This document shows, one piece after another, positions 1 to 8,023 of a DNA stretch of 14,390 nt. This stretch comes from MADRE2 sp964397015 (lineage in GTDB: Bacteria; Desulfobacterota; Desulfobacteria; Desulfobacterales; Desulfobacteraceae), in contig CAYNHL010000094.1 of NCBI GenBank assembly GCA_964397015.1, forward strand, positions 1 through 14,390. Direction: 5' to 3'. A program made the translations under genes and the position numbers. A model generated the notes under the pieces. That model saw only the letters and a list, made by a program, of their open reading frames with translations, did not search any database and was not told the DNA's origin. The first letter of the stretch is position 1; every line of letters begins with the position of its first letter.

Positions 1-70
1 TCGAACCCACGAAGCTTTGACACTTAACGGTTTTCAAGACCGCCGCCTTCAGCCACTCGGCCACTCCTCC
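1..70 (-). tRNA. tRNA-Ser(UGA), 3' end cut off by the window edge
   Basis: Read on the minus strand, the 5' end is at position 70. The acceptor strand GGAGGAG (70-64) is followed by TG and the D-arm signature GCCGAGTGGC. The anticodon stem GCGGT/ACCGT encloses the loop CTTGAAA, with anticodon TGA at 36-34, which reads UCA and wobble-related serine codons. A long variable arm follows, as expected for class II tRNA-Ser, and then the start of the T arm (GTGGGTTCGA). The T-loop remainder, the 3' acceptor strand and the CCA region lie outside the window. The 5' half and anticodon leave little doubt about identity. Confidence 0.95.
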
Positions 71-94
71 CTTGGATAATCCAGAACAAACCCG

Positions 95-123
95 TTTCTA
101 TCATTTTACGGTTGTCAGGTCAA
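95..123 (-). promoter_or_regulatory. Likely sigma70-type promoter of tRNA-Ser
   Basis: On the minus strand a -35-like TTGACC (123-118) is separated by 17 bp from a -10-like TAGAAA (100-95), with TG just upstream in an extended -10 arrangement. Transcription would start near 88, about 18 nt before the mature tRNA 5' end. The promoter sits in the 65-nt gap between the stop of the propeller gene and the tRNA. No terminator hairpin is visible in that gap, so readthrough from the upstream operon is also possible. Confidence 0.55.
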
Positions 124-135
124 GACCCAAATGCC

Positions 136-1734
136 TTATAAATCATAGGCAACAATGACGCTCCTGGTCTTTTTTTTCAGCAGGCCGCTGTTGGATTCCA
201 CAAAGCTGATAATCAGCTCAGGATTTGAATTGTTGTCGATGTCCGCGATCTGTATATCGGTAATCATTCCCGGCAGTTTTCTCGGCGCTTTTTCCATGGA
301 CAGGCCGAGCTCACTCCAGTCCAGGATTTCTATGACCCCGTTTTTAAACTGCCTGAATCCCTTGAACAGGTAATCCGATGCTTCGTTGTTCTTGATCACG
401 AGCAGGTTGGGGTTGCCGTCCTGTCCGATATCATACAGCAGTGAGCGCGGCTGAAAATAAGCCACATGAAGGTCATCAAGGTTCGGCCGGTGCTTGAACT
501 TGTAAGACAGTTCGCTGCCCCCATATCCATCGTCACTGGTCCAGTTTACCCTTCCTGAATCATTAAAGCTTTTCAATCTTCCTTTTTCATCTGTGAAAAT
601 GAACTGTTCCTGTTCTGTGGACTGCAGGTTTCCCGATGTAAGGCTCAACACATTGAACCCGTCCGGAACCCTCAGGCTGTTGCCCTGTACATAAGTGCCG
701 CCGGACGGTTCAACCTCAAACACCCGCAAAGGGACATAGGGACCTTTCTTGCCGTGGGCCTGGGCGAACAGTTTTTCAGGTTTACCTTTATCATCGGATA
801 CCGCCCTGAAATAGAAAGGAAATTCCCGGGCGCCTTTTTGATAATCACTCCCGTCAAATTCGACTACATAGGATGAAACCTGCCTTATCTCGGGTCGCAG
901 CCGGGTCAGAAAGATCTCAGCATATCCGTTGTCGTTGAGGTCGATGGCATCAACACCGATATATAAGAAGGTATGTGAGTCATCGATTTTTTTAACGGAT
1001 GTCAGCTGGCCGTTCATGGCATATGTAAAAATTTCCATGGCATGGTCGTAGATCACTATAATCTCGTTTTTCCCGTTGCCGTTCACATCTGCGCTTGCAA
1101 TCCCGTTGATCCGGTCGCTTGAAGTAAAGATATGCCTGGAATTGACCAGGGGATTGCCGGTGCCATCGTATCCGCCGTGCATTCCCGGGGCCGGTGTCTG
1201 CTGCTCTGCCATGAATGTCTCGGGCCGCCGGCCGAAGACCTTGTAGTTGATTTCAGTGGTAATGGCATTGAGTTCGGGAATCACGGCACCCAGGTTATCC
1301 GATTGCCTGAAAAAATCCAGGCCCGGGGTTTGGCTTGTCATGTCCGCCATTTTGACATCCAGGCTCATGCTCTGTCCGAACAGGGTCAGGCTGCCGTAAA
1401 CCACGTAATCGACCCCCAGAGCCTGCCCGATCTTTTTTGCCCTGTTGTCGGTAATGTCACCGGCAAGATCCATGCCCGATTCTGAAAGCCTCTTATCCCG
1501 CTCTTCTTTTGTCATGACCGTTACCTCGTCACCATGGGTCAGACGGGATGAAAACATGTCAAAGATGCCGTTTTGCAGAAAGGAAAGATCCTGGGCCGAA
1601 TTCATGACAAACGGCAGGATGGCGACCTGTTTCGTTTCTTTGGCAAAACATGCTCCGGCTGCCAGGATGATGGAATTGAACAGGATGATACCAGTAATGA
1701 CGATCATTCTGGAGATGATTGGATTTTTTTTCAA
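136..1734 (-). CDS. Secreted TolB-N-like / FG-GAP propeller protein
   Basis: Envelope protein of unknown function, 532 aa if started at the TTG at 1734. That start is preferred because a perfect AAGGAG (1747-1742) lies 7 nt upstream and the product then begins with basic KKNP and a hydrophobic signal segment ending near ACFA. A GTG at 1761 in the same frame adds nine residues but has no comparable ribosome-binding site. Residues about 35-170 form a TolB-N/FlgO-like domain (VAILPF, then DYVVYGSLTLFGQSMSLDV, then PELNAI). From about residue 200 on there are at least four FG-GAP/VCBS-like acidic loops (DVNGNGKNE, DLNDNGYAE, DIGQDGNPN, DIDNNSNPE), which suggest a calcium-binding beta-propeller. 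It is the last gene after mutL, with a 74-nt gap. The N-terminal domain resembles the whole of the protein at 12003-12641. The domain reading is fairly sure; the role is unknown. Confidence 0.85.
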   Translation of the reverse strand: MKKNPIISRMIVITGIILFNSIILAAGACFAKETKQVAILPFVMNSAQDLSFLQNGIFDMFSSRLTHGDEVTVMTKEERDKRLSESGMDLAGDITDNRAKKIGQALGVDYVVYGSLTLFGQSMSLDVKMADMTSQTPGLDFFRQSDNLGAVIPELNAITTEINYKVFGRRPETFMAEQQTPAPGMHGGYDGTGNPLVNSRHIFTSSDRINGIASADVNGNGKNEIIVIYDHAMEIFTYAMNGQLTSVKKIDDSHTFLYIGVDAIDLNDNGYAEIFLTRLRPEIRQVSSYVVEFDGSDYQKGAREFPFYFRAVSDDKGKPEKLFAQAHGKKGPYVPLRVFEVEPSGGTYVQGNSLRVPDGFNVLSLTSGNLQSTEQEQFIFTDEKGRLKSFNDSGRVNWTSDDGYGGSELSYKFKHRPNLDDLHVAYFQPRSLLYDIGQDGNPNLLVIKNNEASDYLFKGFRQFKNGVIEILDWSELGLSMEKAPRKLPGMITDIQIADIDNNSNPELIISFVESNSGLLKKKTRSVIVAYDL

Positions 1735-1741
1735 AGTCTTG

Positions 1742-1747
1742 CTCCTT
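1742..1747 (-). promoter_or_regulatory. Ribosome-binding site that sets a TTG start
   Basis: AAGGAG lies 7 nt upstream of TTG (1734-1732). It falls inside the longer GTG-initiated reading frame, so it argues that the in-frame GTG at 1761 is not the main start. Confidence 0.75.
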
Positions 1748-1777
1748 ATAAAGTTCACCACAAATAATCAAAGTTGG

Positions 1778-1792
1778 ATATCTGGCAGATAT
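1778..1792. repeat. Perfect 15-nt palindrome between mutL and the propeller gene
   Basis: ATATCTG and CAGATAT flank a single central G. It lies in the 74-nt gap, just upstream of the propeller gene. It could be an operator for a separate promoter of that gene, but no well-matched -35/-10 pair is obvious; a TTGTAT (1819-1814 on the minus strand) paired with a TATATC-like -10 is only weak. It could also be chance in AT-rich DNA. Confidence 0.4.
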
Positions 1793-1808
1793 ATACCATG
1801 ATGCCTGA

Positions 1809-3590
1809 TCATACAACCCTTTTAAAAAGCTTTTCAATTTTTGATTTGTTCCAGGAAATGACAGTGGGACGGCCATGGGGGCAGTGCATGGCATTTTCAC
1901 AGTCAGACAGGTCCAGAAGAAGCTGTGTCATCTGGGATTGATTCAACGCCTGTCCTGCCCTGATGGCATCGTGGCATGCCATGGCCGCCAGGCAGTCCTC
2001 GAGCCAGTCTGCCTGTGGGGTGGTATCATTGTACTCGAGCAGCCTGTCGAGGATTTCAAGTACGAGTGCCCCGGCATCTTTGTGAGAAATAATGTCCGGC
2101 AGTGACTTTATAACAAAAGTGGTCCCCCCGAAAGGTTCGATGCAGATTCCCATGCCGGCCAGGTGATCCAGGTTACGGGCAAGCAGGTCGGCTTCCCTGG
2201 CTCCCGGTTCGATGGTTTCCGGGACCAGCAGGTCCTGTGAGACCAGTTTCAGGCTGTGGTAGCGCTTTTTCAGTTTTTCATACACGATGCGTTCATGTGC
2301 CGCATGCTGGTCTATGAGCATAAGGCCGTCCGGGTTTTCGGCAACGATATATGATCCCATTACCTGCCCGATGACATGGCAGTTCCCAAGGGCAACTGTT
2401 TTCACGGTTGTTTCAAGGGGTGCCGCAACCGGTTCGGTTTCCAGGGGGTCAGGCGGCACAGGTTCCCATGGAGCGGGTATCATTTGAACCCCGCTTGAAT
2501 GAACCCCGCTCGAAAAAGGTTTTTGTATGGTATGACCCGGCCGGAAGTCATTGCCGCTTTTTTTTTCATCCGGAACAACGGTATACCGCCGGTCGGTTTT
2601 TTCGGCTGATGCCAGGGCGGTTGAAACCGCTTCACTCAAGGCTTGATATATCCTGGAAGGGTCGGCGAACTTGACTTCCCGCTTGGTAGGGTGGACATTG
2701 ACATCCACCTGGTCCGGGTCTGTTTCGACAAAGAGCACGACATGTGGAAACCGGTGTTTCATGATCCGGCCGGCATACCCTTTGAAAACAGCGGAGACAA
2801 GTCCCCGGTCCCGGATCAGCCGCCTGTTGGCATACAGATATATCCTGGATCCGGTGCTCCGGGTGACTGACGGGTGGGAGACAAACCCCTCTATGGACAG
2901 GCCTTCTCCTGCATGGCTTACCGGGTAGAGTTTCCGGCGGACTTCTTTTCCCAGTACATGGACGGCCCTTGAAAAGGAGTCTTCGCTTGCAGCATAGTTG
3001 CGCTGCAGCTGCCCGCCGGTGGAAAGTGCGAACTGTATCAAGGGATGACCCAGGGCAATCCCCTGGATGGTATCAGCCACATGGCTGTTTTCGGTTGAGA
3101 CGGCCTTGAGAAATTTGCGCCGGGCAGGGGTGTTGTAAAAAAGCTGTCTGATTTCAACCATGGTACCTTCCGGAGCCCCGGCATCCGCAACATTGACCAG
3201 CTTGCCGCCCGCGATGTCAATCCGGGTGGCAACAGGCGAGGCCGAATTTTTTGTCACCAGCGTCATTTTGGATACTGATGCGATGGAAGGCAGGGCTTCT
3301 CCCCTGAATCCCATGGTGGATATGGCAAACAGGTCGTCAGTGGTATGAATTTTACTGGTGGCGTAGCGTTCAATGGATAAAAGCGCATCATCCCTGGACA
3401 TTCCGCGTCCGTTGTCAGATACCCTTATCAGTGATTTGCCCCCGTTCTGGATATCAATTTCAATCCGGGTGGCACCTGCATCCAGGCTGTTTTCCACCAG
3501 TTCCTTGACCACGGCGGCAGGACGCTCCACCACTTCTCCCGCTGCTATCTGGTTGGACAGAATTTCAGGAAGTATACGTATGCCTTCCAT
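1809..3590 (-). CDS. mutL: DNA mismatch repair protein MutL (with endonuclease motif)
   Basis: Mismatch-repair GHKL ATPase, 593 aa, which couples mismatch recognition by MutS to strand incision. The N-terminal ATPase motifs are all present: ENSLDAGA (33-40), DNGRGM (59-64), GFRGEAL (94-100) and NVHPTK (298-303). A proline-rich linker spans about residues 350-395. The C-terminal domain carries the metal-binding endonuclease motif DQHAAHERIVYE (427-438), ACHDAIRA (538-545) and CPHGRP (570-575). This makes it the nicking type found in bacteria without MutH, unlike E. coli MutL. The start is supported by AGGAG six nt before ATG. It lies 17 nt after the 60-aa gene and is a distal gene of the argS-gatCA operon. 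No mutS is in the window. Length and motifs are normal for the family. Confidence 0.98.
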   Translation of the reverse strand: MEGIRILPEILSNQIAAGEVVERPAAVVKELVENSLDAGATRIEIDIQNGGKSLIRVSDNGRGMSRDDALLSIERYATSKIHTTDDLFAISTMGFRGEALPSIASVSKMTLVTKNSASPVATRIDIAGGKLVNVADAGAPEGTMVEIRQLFYNTPARRKFLKAVSTENSHVADTIQGIALGHPLIQFALSTGGQLQRNYAASEDSFSRAVHVLGKEVRRKLYPVSHAGEGLSIEGFVSHPSVTRSTGSRIYLYANRRLIRDRGLVSAVFKGYAGRIMKHRFPHVVLFVETDPDQVDVNVHPTKREVKFADPSRIYQALSEAVSTALASAEKTDRRYTVVPDEKKSGNDFRPGHTIQKPFSSGVHSSGVQMIPAPWEPVPPDPLETEPVAAPLETTVKTVALGNCHVIGQVMGSYIVAENPDGLMLIDQHAAHERIVYEKLKKRYHSLKLVSQDLLVPETIEPGAREADLLARNLDHLAGMGICIEPFGGTTFVIKSLPDIISHKDAGALVLEILDRLLEYNDTTPQADWLEDCLAAMACHDAIRAGQALNQSQMTQLLLDLSDCENAMHCPHGRPTVISWNKSKIEKLFKRVV

Positions 3591-3607
3591 GGGATGCTCC
3601 TGCCGGA

Positions 3608-3790
3608 TCAGGACAGTTCCTTTTTGACAAACCGCAATAGAAACTCCGAATCCCTGGGGCTTAAATCAAACTTGAATCCTGCTTCATCCGCCAGTTTGGC
3701 TGGATCTGTTTCAGGATTTTGTTTTCGTTTTTCAGAAACCCACTGCACTGCCTTGCGTAAATTTTCACCCTGGGGCTGTATGGTGGACAT
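3608..3790 (-). CDS. Small hypothetical protein (60 aa) between gatA and mutL
   Basis: A 60-aa soluble protein without a signal peptide or membrane segment. It has a charged N-terminal half (GENLRKAVQWVSEKRKQ) and a C-terminal part containing LSPRDSEFLLRFVKKELS, and is predicted mostly helical. GGAG lies 8 nt before the ATG. It sits 30 nt after gatA and 17 nt before mutL, so it is co-transcribed and probably translationally coupled. I recall similar short proteins from sulfate-reducing deltaproteobacteria but cannot name a family. The good ribosome-binding site, tight spacing and absence of a competing frame make it a real gene; its function is unknown. Confidence 0.8.
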   Translation of the reverse strand: MSTIQPQGENLRKAVQWVSEKRKQNPETDPAKLADEAGFKFDLSPRDSEFLLRFVKKELS

Positions 3791-3820
3791 ATGGTTTTCT
3801 CCTTTTATTCAAGGTTCATG

Positions 3821-5293
3821 TCAGAAGGACGGGAATTTCGGGGTAAGATTCCGCGCATTTTCAAATGCGCGGCCGGCTTTGAGCAGGGATGTCTCGTCAA
3901 ATCTCTTTGCCATCATCTGAATTCCGATGGGCAGTCCGGCTGCGGAAAATCCGGCCGGCACGGAAATCCCCGGAATACCTGCCATGTTGGCCGATAATGT
4001 AAAAATATCGGAAAGGTACATGGTCAGGGGGTCGTCAATTTTTTCCCCGATTTTGAAAGCCGGTGTCGGGGCCACCGGGCTGAGGATAATGTCACAGGTT
4101 TCAAAGGCTTTTTCAAAATCCTGGTAAATAAGTGTTCTGACCCTGGAGGCCCGGCCGTAATACGCGTCGTAATATCCTGCCGACAATGCGTAGGTTCCAA
4201 GAATTATCCGGTTCTGTACTTCAGGGCCGAACCCGGTTGATTTTGTCTGCCGGTACATTTCGATCAGGTCAGTTCCCTGCCGGCTGCGGTATCCATAGCG
4301 CACGCCGTCATAGCGGGCCAGGTTGGAACTTGCCTCACAGGGGGCTATGATATAGTAGGCTGCCACCACATATTCTGCATGGGGCAGCGATATTTCCACG
4401 ACGTTCACTCCAAGATCTTCCAGTACCTGCCGTGCCTTGGAAAACACGGTTTTAACGTCCGGGTCAATACCTTCGACATCCAGGTATTCCCGGGGGATCC
4501 CGGCCGTGATTCCCTTTAGTGAATCCAGCCTGGAGTCATCGAGGCAGGAAGAAAAATCAGGCGAATCGATATGTGCACTTGTGGAATCCTTTGAGTCGTG
4601 CCCGGCAATCAGGTCCAGCATAAAGGCCGCGTCCTTTACATCTTTTGTAATGGGGCCGATCTGGTCCAGCGACGAAGCGTAGGATACAAGGCCGAACCGG
4701 GACACACGGCCATAGGTGGGTTTAAGACCCACAACCCCGCAGTGAGACCCGGGCTGCCTTATGGACCCGCCTGTATCAGACCCAAGGGCGGCGGTGCAGA
4801 AACCCGAGGCCACGGCCGCGGCAGATCCCCCGCTGGATCCCCCGGGTATATAATCGGTGTTCCAGGGATTTTTTACAGGGAAAAAAGCGGAGTTTTCATT
4901 GGATGAACCCATGGCAAATTCATCCATGTTGGTTTTGCCTACGATGACCATGTCATGCTGCCTGAGCTTTTCCACGACAGTTGCATCGTACTGCGGAATG
5001 AATGTATCGAGCATTCTTGAACCGCAGGTTGTTTTCATGTCCTGCGTTATGATGAGGTCTTTCAGGGCTATGGGAATCCCGCATCCAGCAGGGCTGTTGC
5101 CCCTGGCAATCAAGGCATCTGCCCTTTGAGCCTGTTCAAGTGCACCTTCATGGTCAACGGTGATGAACGCCCCGATCCTGTCGTCATGCGCCTGGATCCG
5201 GTCCAGGCAGGCTTTTGTCAGTTCAACGGAACTCAGTTCCTTTTTTATCAATAATTCCCGGGCCTGGCAGAGTGTCAGGTCAAAACTGTCCAT
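3821..5293 (-). CDS. gatA: Glutamyl-tRNA(Gln)/aspartyl-tRNA(Asn) amidotransferase subunit A
   Basis: Amidase subunit of GatCAB, 490 aa. It hydrolyses glutamine (or asparagine) and passes ammonia to GatB for transamidation of misacylated Glu-tRNA(Gln) or Asp-tRNA(Asn). The amidase-signature triad is visible: Lys78 in IALKDL, the cis-Ser at 153 in GGSSGGSAAA and the nucleophile Ser177 in GSDTGGSIRQP, matching the family's Lys-Ser-Ser arrangement within one residue. The start is supported by AAAGGA 7 nt before ATG. It follows gatC by 26 nt and precedes the 60-aa gene by 30 nt. The partner gatB is not adjacent but lies about 7.4 kb away at 12653-14083. Nothing looks truncated. Substrate preference (Gln, Asn or both) cannot be told from this window. 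Confidence 0.98.
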   Translation of the reverse strand: MDSFDLTLCQARELLIKKELSSVELTKACLDRIQAHDDRIGAFITVDHEGALEQAQRADALIARGNSPAGCGIPIALKDLIITQDMKTTCGSRMLDTFIPQYDATVVEKLRQHDMVIVGKTNMDEFAMGSSNENSAFFPVKNPWNTDYIPGGSSGGSAAAVASGFCTAALGSDTGGSIRQPGSHCGVVGLKPTYGRVSRFGLVSYASSLDQIGPITKDVKDAAFMLDLIAGHDSKDSTSAHIDSPDFSSCLDDSRLDSLKGITAGIPREYLDVEGIDPDVKTVFSKARQVLEDLGVNVVEISLPHAEYVVAAYYIIAPCEASSNLARYDGVRYGYRSRQGTDLIEMYRQTKSTGFGPEVQNRIILGTYALSAGYYDAYYGRASRVRTLIYQDFEKAFETCDIILSPVAPTPAFKIGEKIDDPLTMYLSDIFTLSANMAGIPGISVPAGFSAAGLPIGIQMMAKRFDETSLLKAGRAFENARNLTPKFPSF

Positions 5294-5319
5294 AGGTCTA
5301 TCCTTTCCATGATTGCCGG

Positions 5320-5607
5320 CTATTTCACCACGGTGGGCACAATATAATAATTTTCATCCTGTTCCGGGGCATTGGCCAGGGTTGTTTCCGGGCCGAAAAC
5401 AGGTCCCGCCTGGTCTTCTCTCAGCACATTGGACTGAAAAGCCGCTCCGGAAAACGGGGTAACCCCTTCCACGTCCACGTTTTTCAGGGTATCTATATAT
5501 TCGAGAATACGGCTGATCTGGCCGGTCATTTTTGCTTTTCTCTCCGCATCCAGCTCTATGCGTGCCAGGTCTGCGATCATTTCGACATCATCTATTGTTA
5601 TTTTCAT
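5320..5607 (-). CDS. gatC: Glutamyl-tRNA(Gln) amidotransferase subunit C
   Basis: Small structural subunit, 95 aa, that wraps between GatA and GatB and stabilises the complex. The family pattern is clear: an N-terminal helical ITIDDVEMIADLARIEL, a middle ILEYIDTLKNVDVEGVTP, then VLREDQAG and LANAPEQDENYYIVPTVV at the C terminus. ATG at 5607 is preferred because AGGAG is 5 nt upstream. An in-frame TTG one codon earlier (5610) would be too close to the ribosome-binding site. It lies 25 nt after the SPOR gene and 26 nt before gatA, in the usual gatC-gatA order. A three-copy 13-bp repeat lies just upstream. Confidence 0.96.
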   Translation of the reverse strand: MKITIDDVEMIADLARIELDAERKAKMTGQISRILEYIDTLKNVDVEGVTPFSGAAFQSNVLREDQAGPVFGPETTLANAPEQDENYYIVPTVVK

Positions 5608-5620
5608 CAAAGCTCCTTTT

Positions 5621-5656
5621 CAAGGATTGTGTTCAAGGATTGTGTTCAAGGATTAT
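5621..5656. repeat. 13-bp tandem repeat, nearly three copies, at the SPOR gene 3' end
   Basis: On the plus strand the unit CAAGGATTGTGTT occurs at 5621-5633 and 5634-5646, followed by a partial, diverged copy CAAGGATTAT at 5647-5656. The array covers the last codons and stop of the SPOR protein and reaches toward the gatC ribosome-binding site. Because 13 is not a multiple of three, gain or loss of a unit would change the C-terminal frame and the distance to gatC. Confidence 0.85.
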
Positions 5657-6343
5657 GCCATCGATTTTTTTCTGCTTCAGTTTTTCAAGATAGTTACGGG
5701 CCTCATCCCTGGTTGAAAAAAAACCTGTTCTGACCCGGTACCATATTTTGCCATCCTTTTCCCATTGAGTATGGCGGGCTGAAACACCCTGTTTTTCAAG
5801 GGTGGTTACATGATTTTCCGCATCCTTGATATCCAGATAAGAGGCCACCTGGATTGTATAGGACCGGGAGGCCTCTGTCTGCCGGGCCTCTGTTACGGCC
5901 CCGGGTTCCGGAGTGGTTTGATTACGGGATTTCAAGGTTTTTTTCTTCAGGCTGATTTTGACAGGCACCTGTGACTCAGTTGTTTTATCCGGTGTCAGGG
6001 CGTTAGGTGATGCGGTTTCAGGTTCCGCAGGAGTATCCGGTATGTCGGGTATGGGCGGTTTTTTTACCGCCTGCTTGATAATCCGCTTTTCAGGAGCGGG
6101 CTTGGATACGATCCGCTCTCTGGAGAGAGGCTCATCCAGAGTTTTGTAAAAATCAAATTTTATTTCATCAGAAGAGGTCTTTTCTGAATGGGTGCCGGCG
6201 ATCGCTTCCAGCCTTTTTTCAAATTTTTGGGTGTCAAAAGTTATTGGAGACTGTCCCCGTCCGACAATGACACCGAGGACAAACATCCAGCCAATAACGC
6301 ACAGGAGCACCAGGTGTGTCAATATCCCCTTGGCGGACACCAT
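5633..6343 (-). CDS. SPOR-domain cell-envelope protein
   Basis: Single-pass inner-membrane protein, 236 aa. A short cytoplasmic start (MVSAKGIL) is followed by one membrane helix (about residues 9-28), a long Pro/Lys-rich periplasmic linker (about 80-155) and a C-terminal SPOR domain (about 160-233; SYTIQVASYLDIKDAENH, then WYRVRTGFFSTRDEARNYL). SPOR domains bind denuded peptidoglycan glycan strands, typically at division sites, so a septal or wall-binding role is likely but not shown. The architecture resembles FtsN/DedD-like proteins without catalytic domains. ATG at 6343 follows an AAAGGA that overlaps the end of argS, which stops only 4 nt upstream, indicating translational coupling. The last codons fall in a 13-bp tandem repeat. 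Confidence 0.9.
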   Translation of the reverse strand: MVSAKGILTHLVLLCVIGWMFVLGVIVGRGQSPITFDTQKFEKRLEAIAGTHSEKTSSDEIKFDFYKTLDEPLSRERIVSKPAPEKRIIKQAVKKPPIPDIPDTPAEPETASPNALTPDKTTESQVPVKISLKKKTLKSRNQTTPEPGAVTEARQTEASRSYTIQVASYLDIKDAENHVTTLEKQGVSARHTQWEKDGKIWYRVRTGFFSTRDEARNYLEKLKQKKIDGIILEHNP

Positions 6344-6347
6344 GGGA

Positions 6348-8015
6348 TTACATCCTTTCAGGCACTGACACCCCTAAAAGGGCTGTTCCGTTACGGATCA
6401 CTTTTTTGACGGCCAGAACAAGACAGAGCCGGGCAGTGGTCAGGGCTTTATCTTCGGTGATCACCTTGTGCCGGTTGTAGTATTTATGAAATGCCGCAGC
6501 CAGTGTCATAAGGCATGAAAAAATTACATTGGGGTGAAGGGTCAAGGCGCTTTTTTCCACCTCTTCGGGAAATCCGGTCAAAAGTTTCAAAAGGCTGATC
6601 TCCTCAGGTTCTGTAAGCAGTTCGACATGTTCCGGTGATGTGATCTCCACGTCAGAAATAATTTTTGCTTCCTTTGCCTTTTCCAGGATACTGCAGATCC
6701 GGGCGTGAACATACTGGACATAGTACACAGGATTGTCAGAGTTTTTCTGCCTTGCCACTTCCAGGTCGAACTCCAGCCCGGAATCATAGCTCCTGCTCAA
6801 GAACAGGAAACGGGCGGCATCTTTTCCTACTTCATCAACAATATCCTTCAATGTGACAAATTCGCCGGACCGTGTGGACATCTGTACCGGTTTTCCACCC
6901 CTGAACAGGTTGACCAGCTGGACAAGGATGACATCGAACTGTTCGGGCTTCATGCCGCCGGCTTGAATGGCGGCACGCATCCTGTTGATATAGCCGTGAT
7001 GGTCGGCTCCCCATACATCGATCACCCGGTCAAGTCCACGGTCGAATTTTTCAATATGGTAGGCAATGTCTGAGGCAAAATAGGTTGTGGTGCCGTCATT
7101 TTTAACCACCACCCGGTTCTTTTCATCACCGTAGTCCATCGTTCTGAACCAGAGGGCGCCGTCCTGTTCAAATACCAGCTCCCTTGTTTTGAATTCATCG
7201 ATCACCCTGTCCACCATGCCGGTATCGTACAGTTGCTGTTCACTGAACCAGCGGTCAAAGGTGACACCGAATGCCGAAAGATCTTCCCTGATGCCTGACA
7301 GAATTTTGCTGACTGCATACTCAGTGCAGATACCGACCGCTGTTTCAGGATCTGTTTCTAAAAACCGGGTTGTTTTTTTTTCCAGCAGTTCCCGGGCGAT
7401 ATCCTTTATATACTCCCCCTGGTAACATGTTTCGGGAAATGGTGTATTCGGGGCAACAATCTGCTGCATCCTTGTCAGAACCGACAGGCCAAGGGTTCGT
7501 ATCTGCCTGCCTGAATCATTGATATAGTATTCTTTTTGCACGTCAAAGCCGGCAAAAGCAAGTATATTGCCGACAGAATCCCCGACGGCCGCACCCCGTC
7601 CGTGTCCCACATGGAGTGGTCCTGTGGGGTTTGCGCTGACGAATTCGACCTGTACTTTCTTTTTGCCGCCCAGCTTCGATGATCCATACCGGTGATCCTT
7701 TCGGAGGACATCCTCGATTACAGGGTGCCATGCCTGCCGGGAAAGAAAAAAATTGATGAATCCGGGACCGGCAATATCGATTTTTTCGATCAGTAAAGAG
7801 TCTTCCATGGCAGCGACAATGGCCTCTGCAATTTTTCGGGGCGGCATTTTCTGGACAGCGGCTGAAACCATGGCAATATTGGAAGAATAGTCTCCATGGG
7901 TTTCATACTTGGGCGTTTCGATGTCCATGGCCGGGATGTGGTCAACAGGCAGCTGTCCTGTTTTGAAGGCCCGCAAGACGGCACGTTCCAGGATATCTTT
8001 CAATGTCTGTTTCAT
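6348..8015 (-). CDS. argS: Arginyl-tRNA synthetase
   Basis: Class I aminoacyl-tRNA synthetase charging tRNA-Arg, 555 aa, close to the usual family length. An N-terminal ArgRS-specific add-on domain spans about residues 1-100. The HIGH-type signature is at 129-138 (ANPTGPLHVGH). As is usual in ArgRS, the KMSK loop is replaced by MSTRSGE (379-385). The DALR-type anticodon-binding domain begins at YYVQYVHARICSIL (431-444) and runs to the C terminus (LLGVSVPERM). The ATG start has only a weak upstream GAGA. The preceding acidic-protein gene stops 8 nt before it, so translation is probably coupled. It is the second gene of the operon driven from 8519-8546. Confidence 0.98.
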   Translation of the reverse strand: MKQTLKDILERAVLRAFKTGQLPVDHIPAMDIETPKYETHGDYSSNIAMVSAAVQKMPPRKIAEAIVAAMEDSLLIEKIDIAGPGFINFFLSRQAWHPVIEDVLRKDHRYGSSKLGGKKKVQVEFVSANPTGPLHVGHGRGAAVGDSVGNILAFAGFDVQKEYYINDSGRQIRTLGLSVLTRMQQIVAPNTPFPETCYQGEYIKDIARELLEKKTTRFLETDPETAVGICTEYAVSKILSGIREDLSAFGVTFDRWFSEQQLYDTGMVDRVIDEFKTRELVFEQDGALWFRTMDYGDEKNRVVVKNDGTTTYFASDIAYHIEKFDRGLDRVIDVWGADHHGYINRMRAAIQAGGMKPEQFDVILVQLVNLFRGGKPVQMSTRSGEFVTLKDIVDEVGKDAARFLFLSRSYDSGLEFDLEVARQKNSDNPVYYVQYVHARICSILEKAKEAKIISDVEITSPEHVELLTEPEEISLLKLLTGFPEEVEKSALTLHPNVIFSCLMTLAAAFHKYYNRHKVITEDKALTTARLCLVLAVKKVIRNGTALLGVSVPERM

Positions 8016-8023
8016 ATGAAAAA

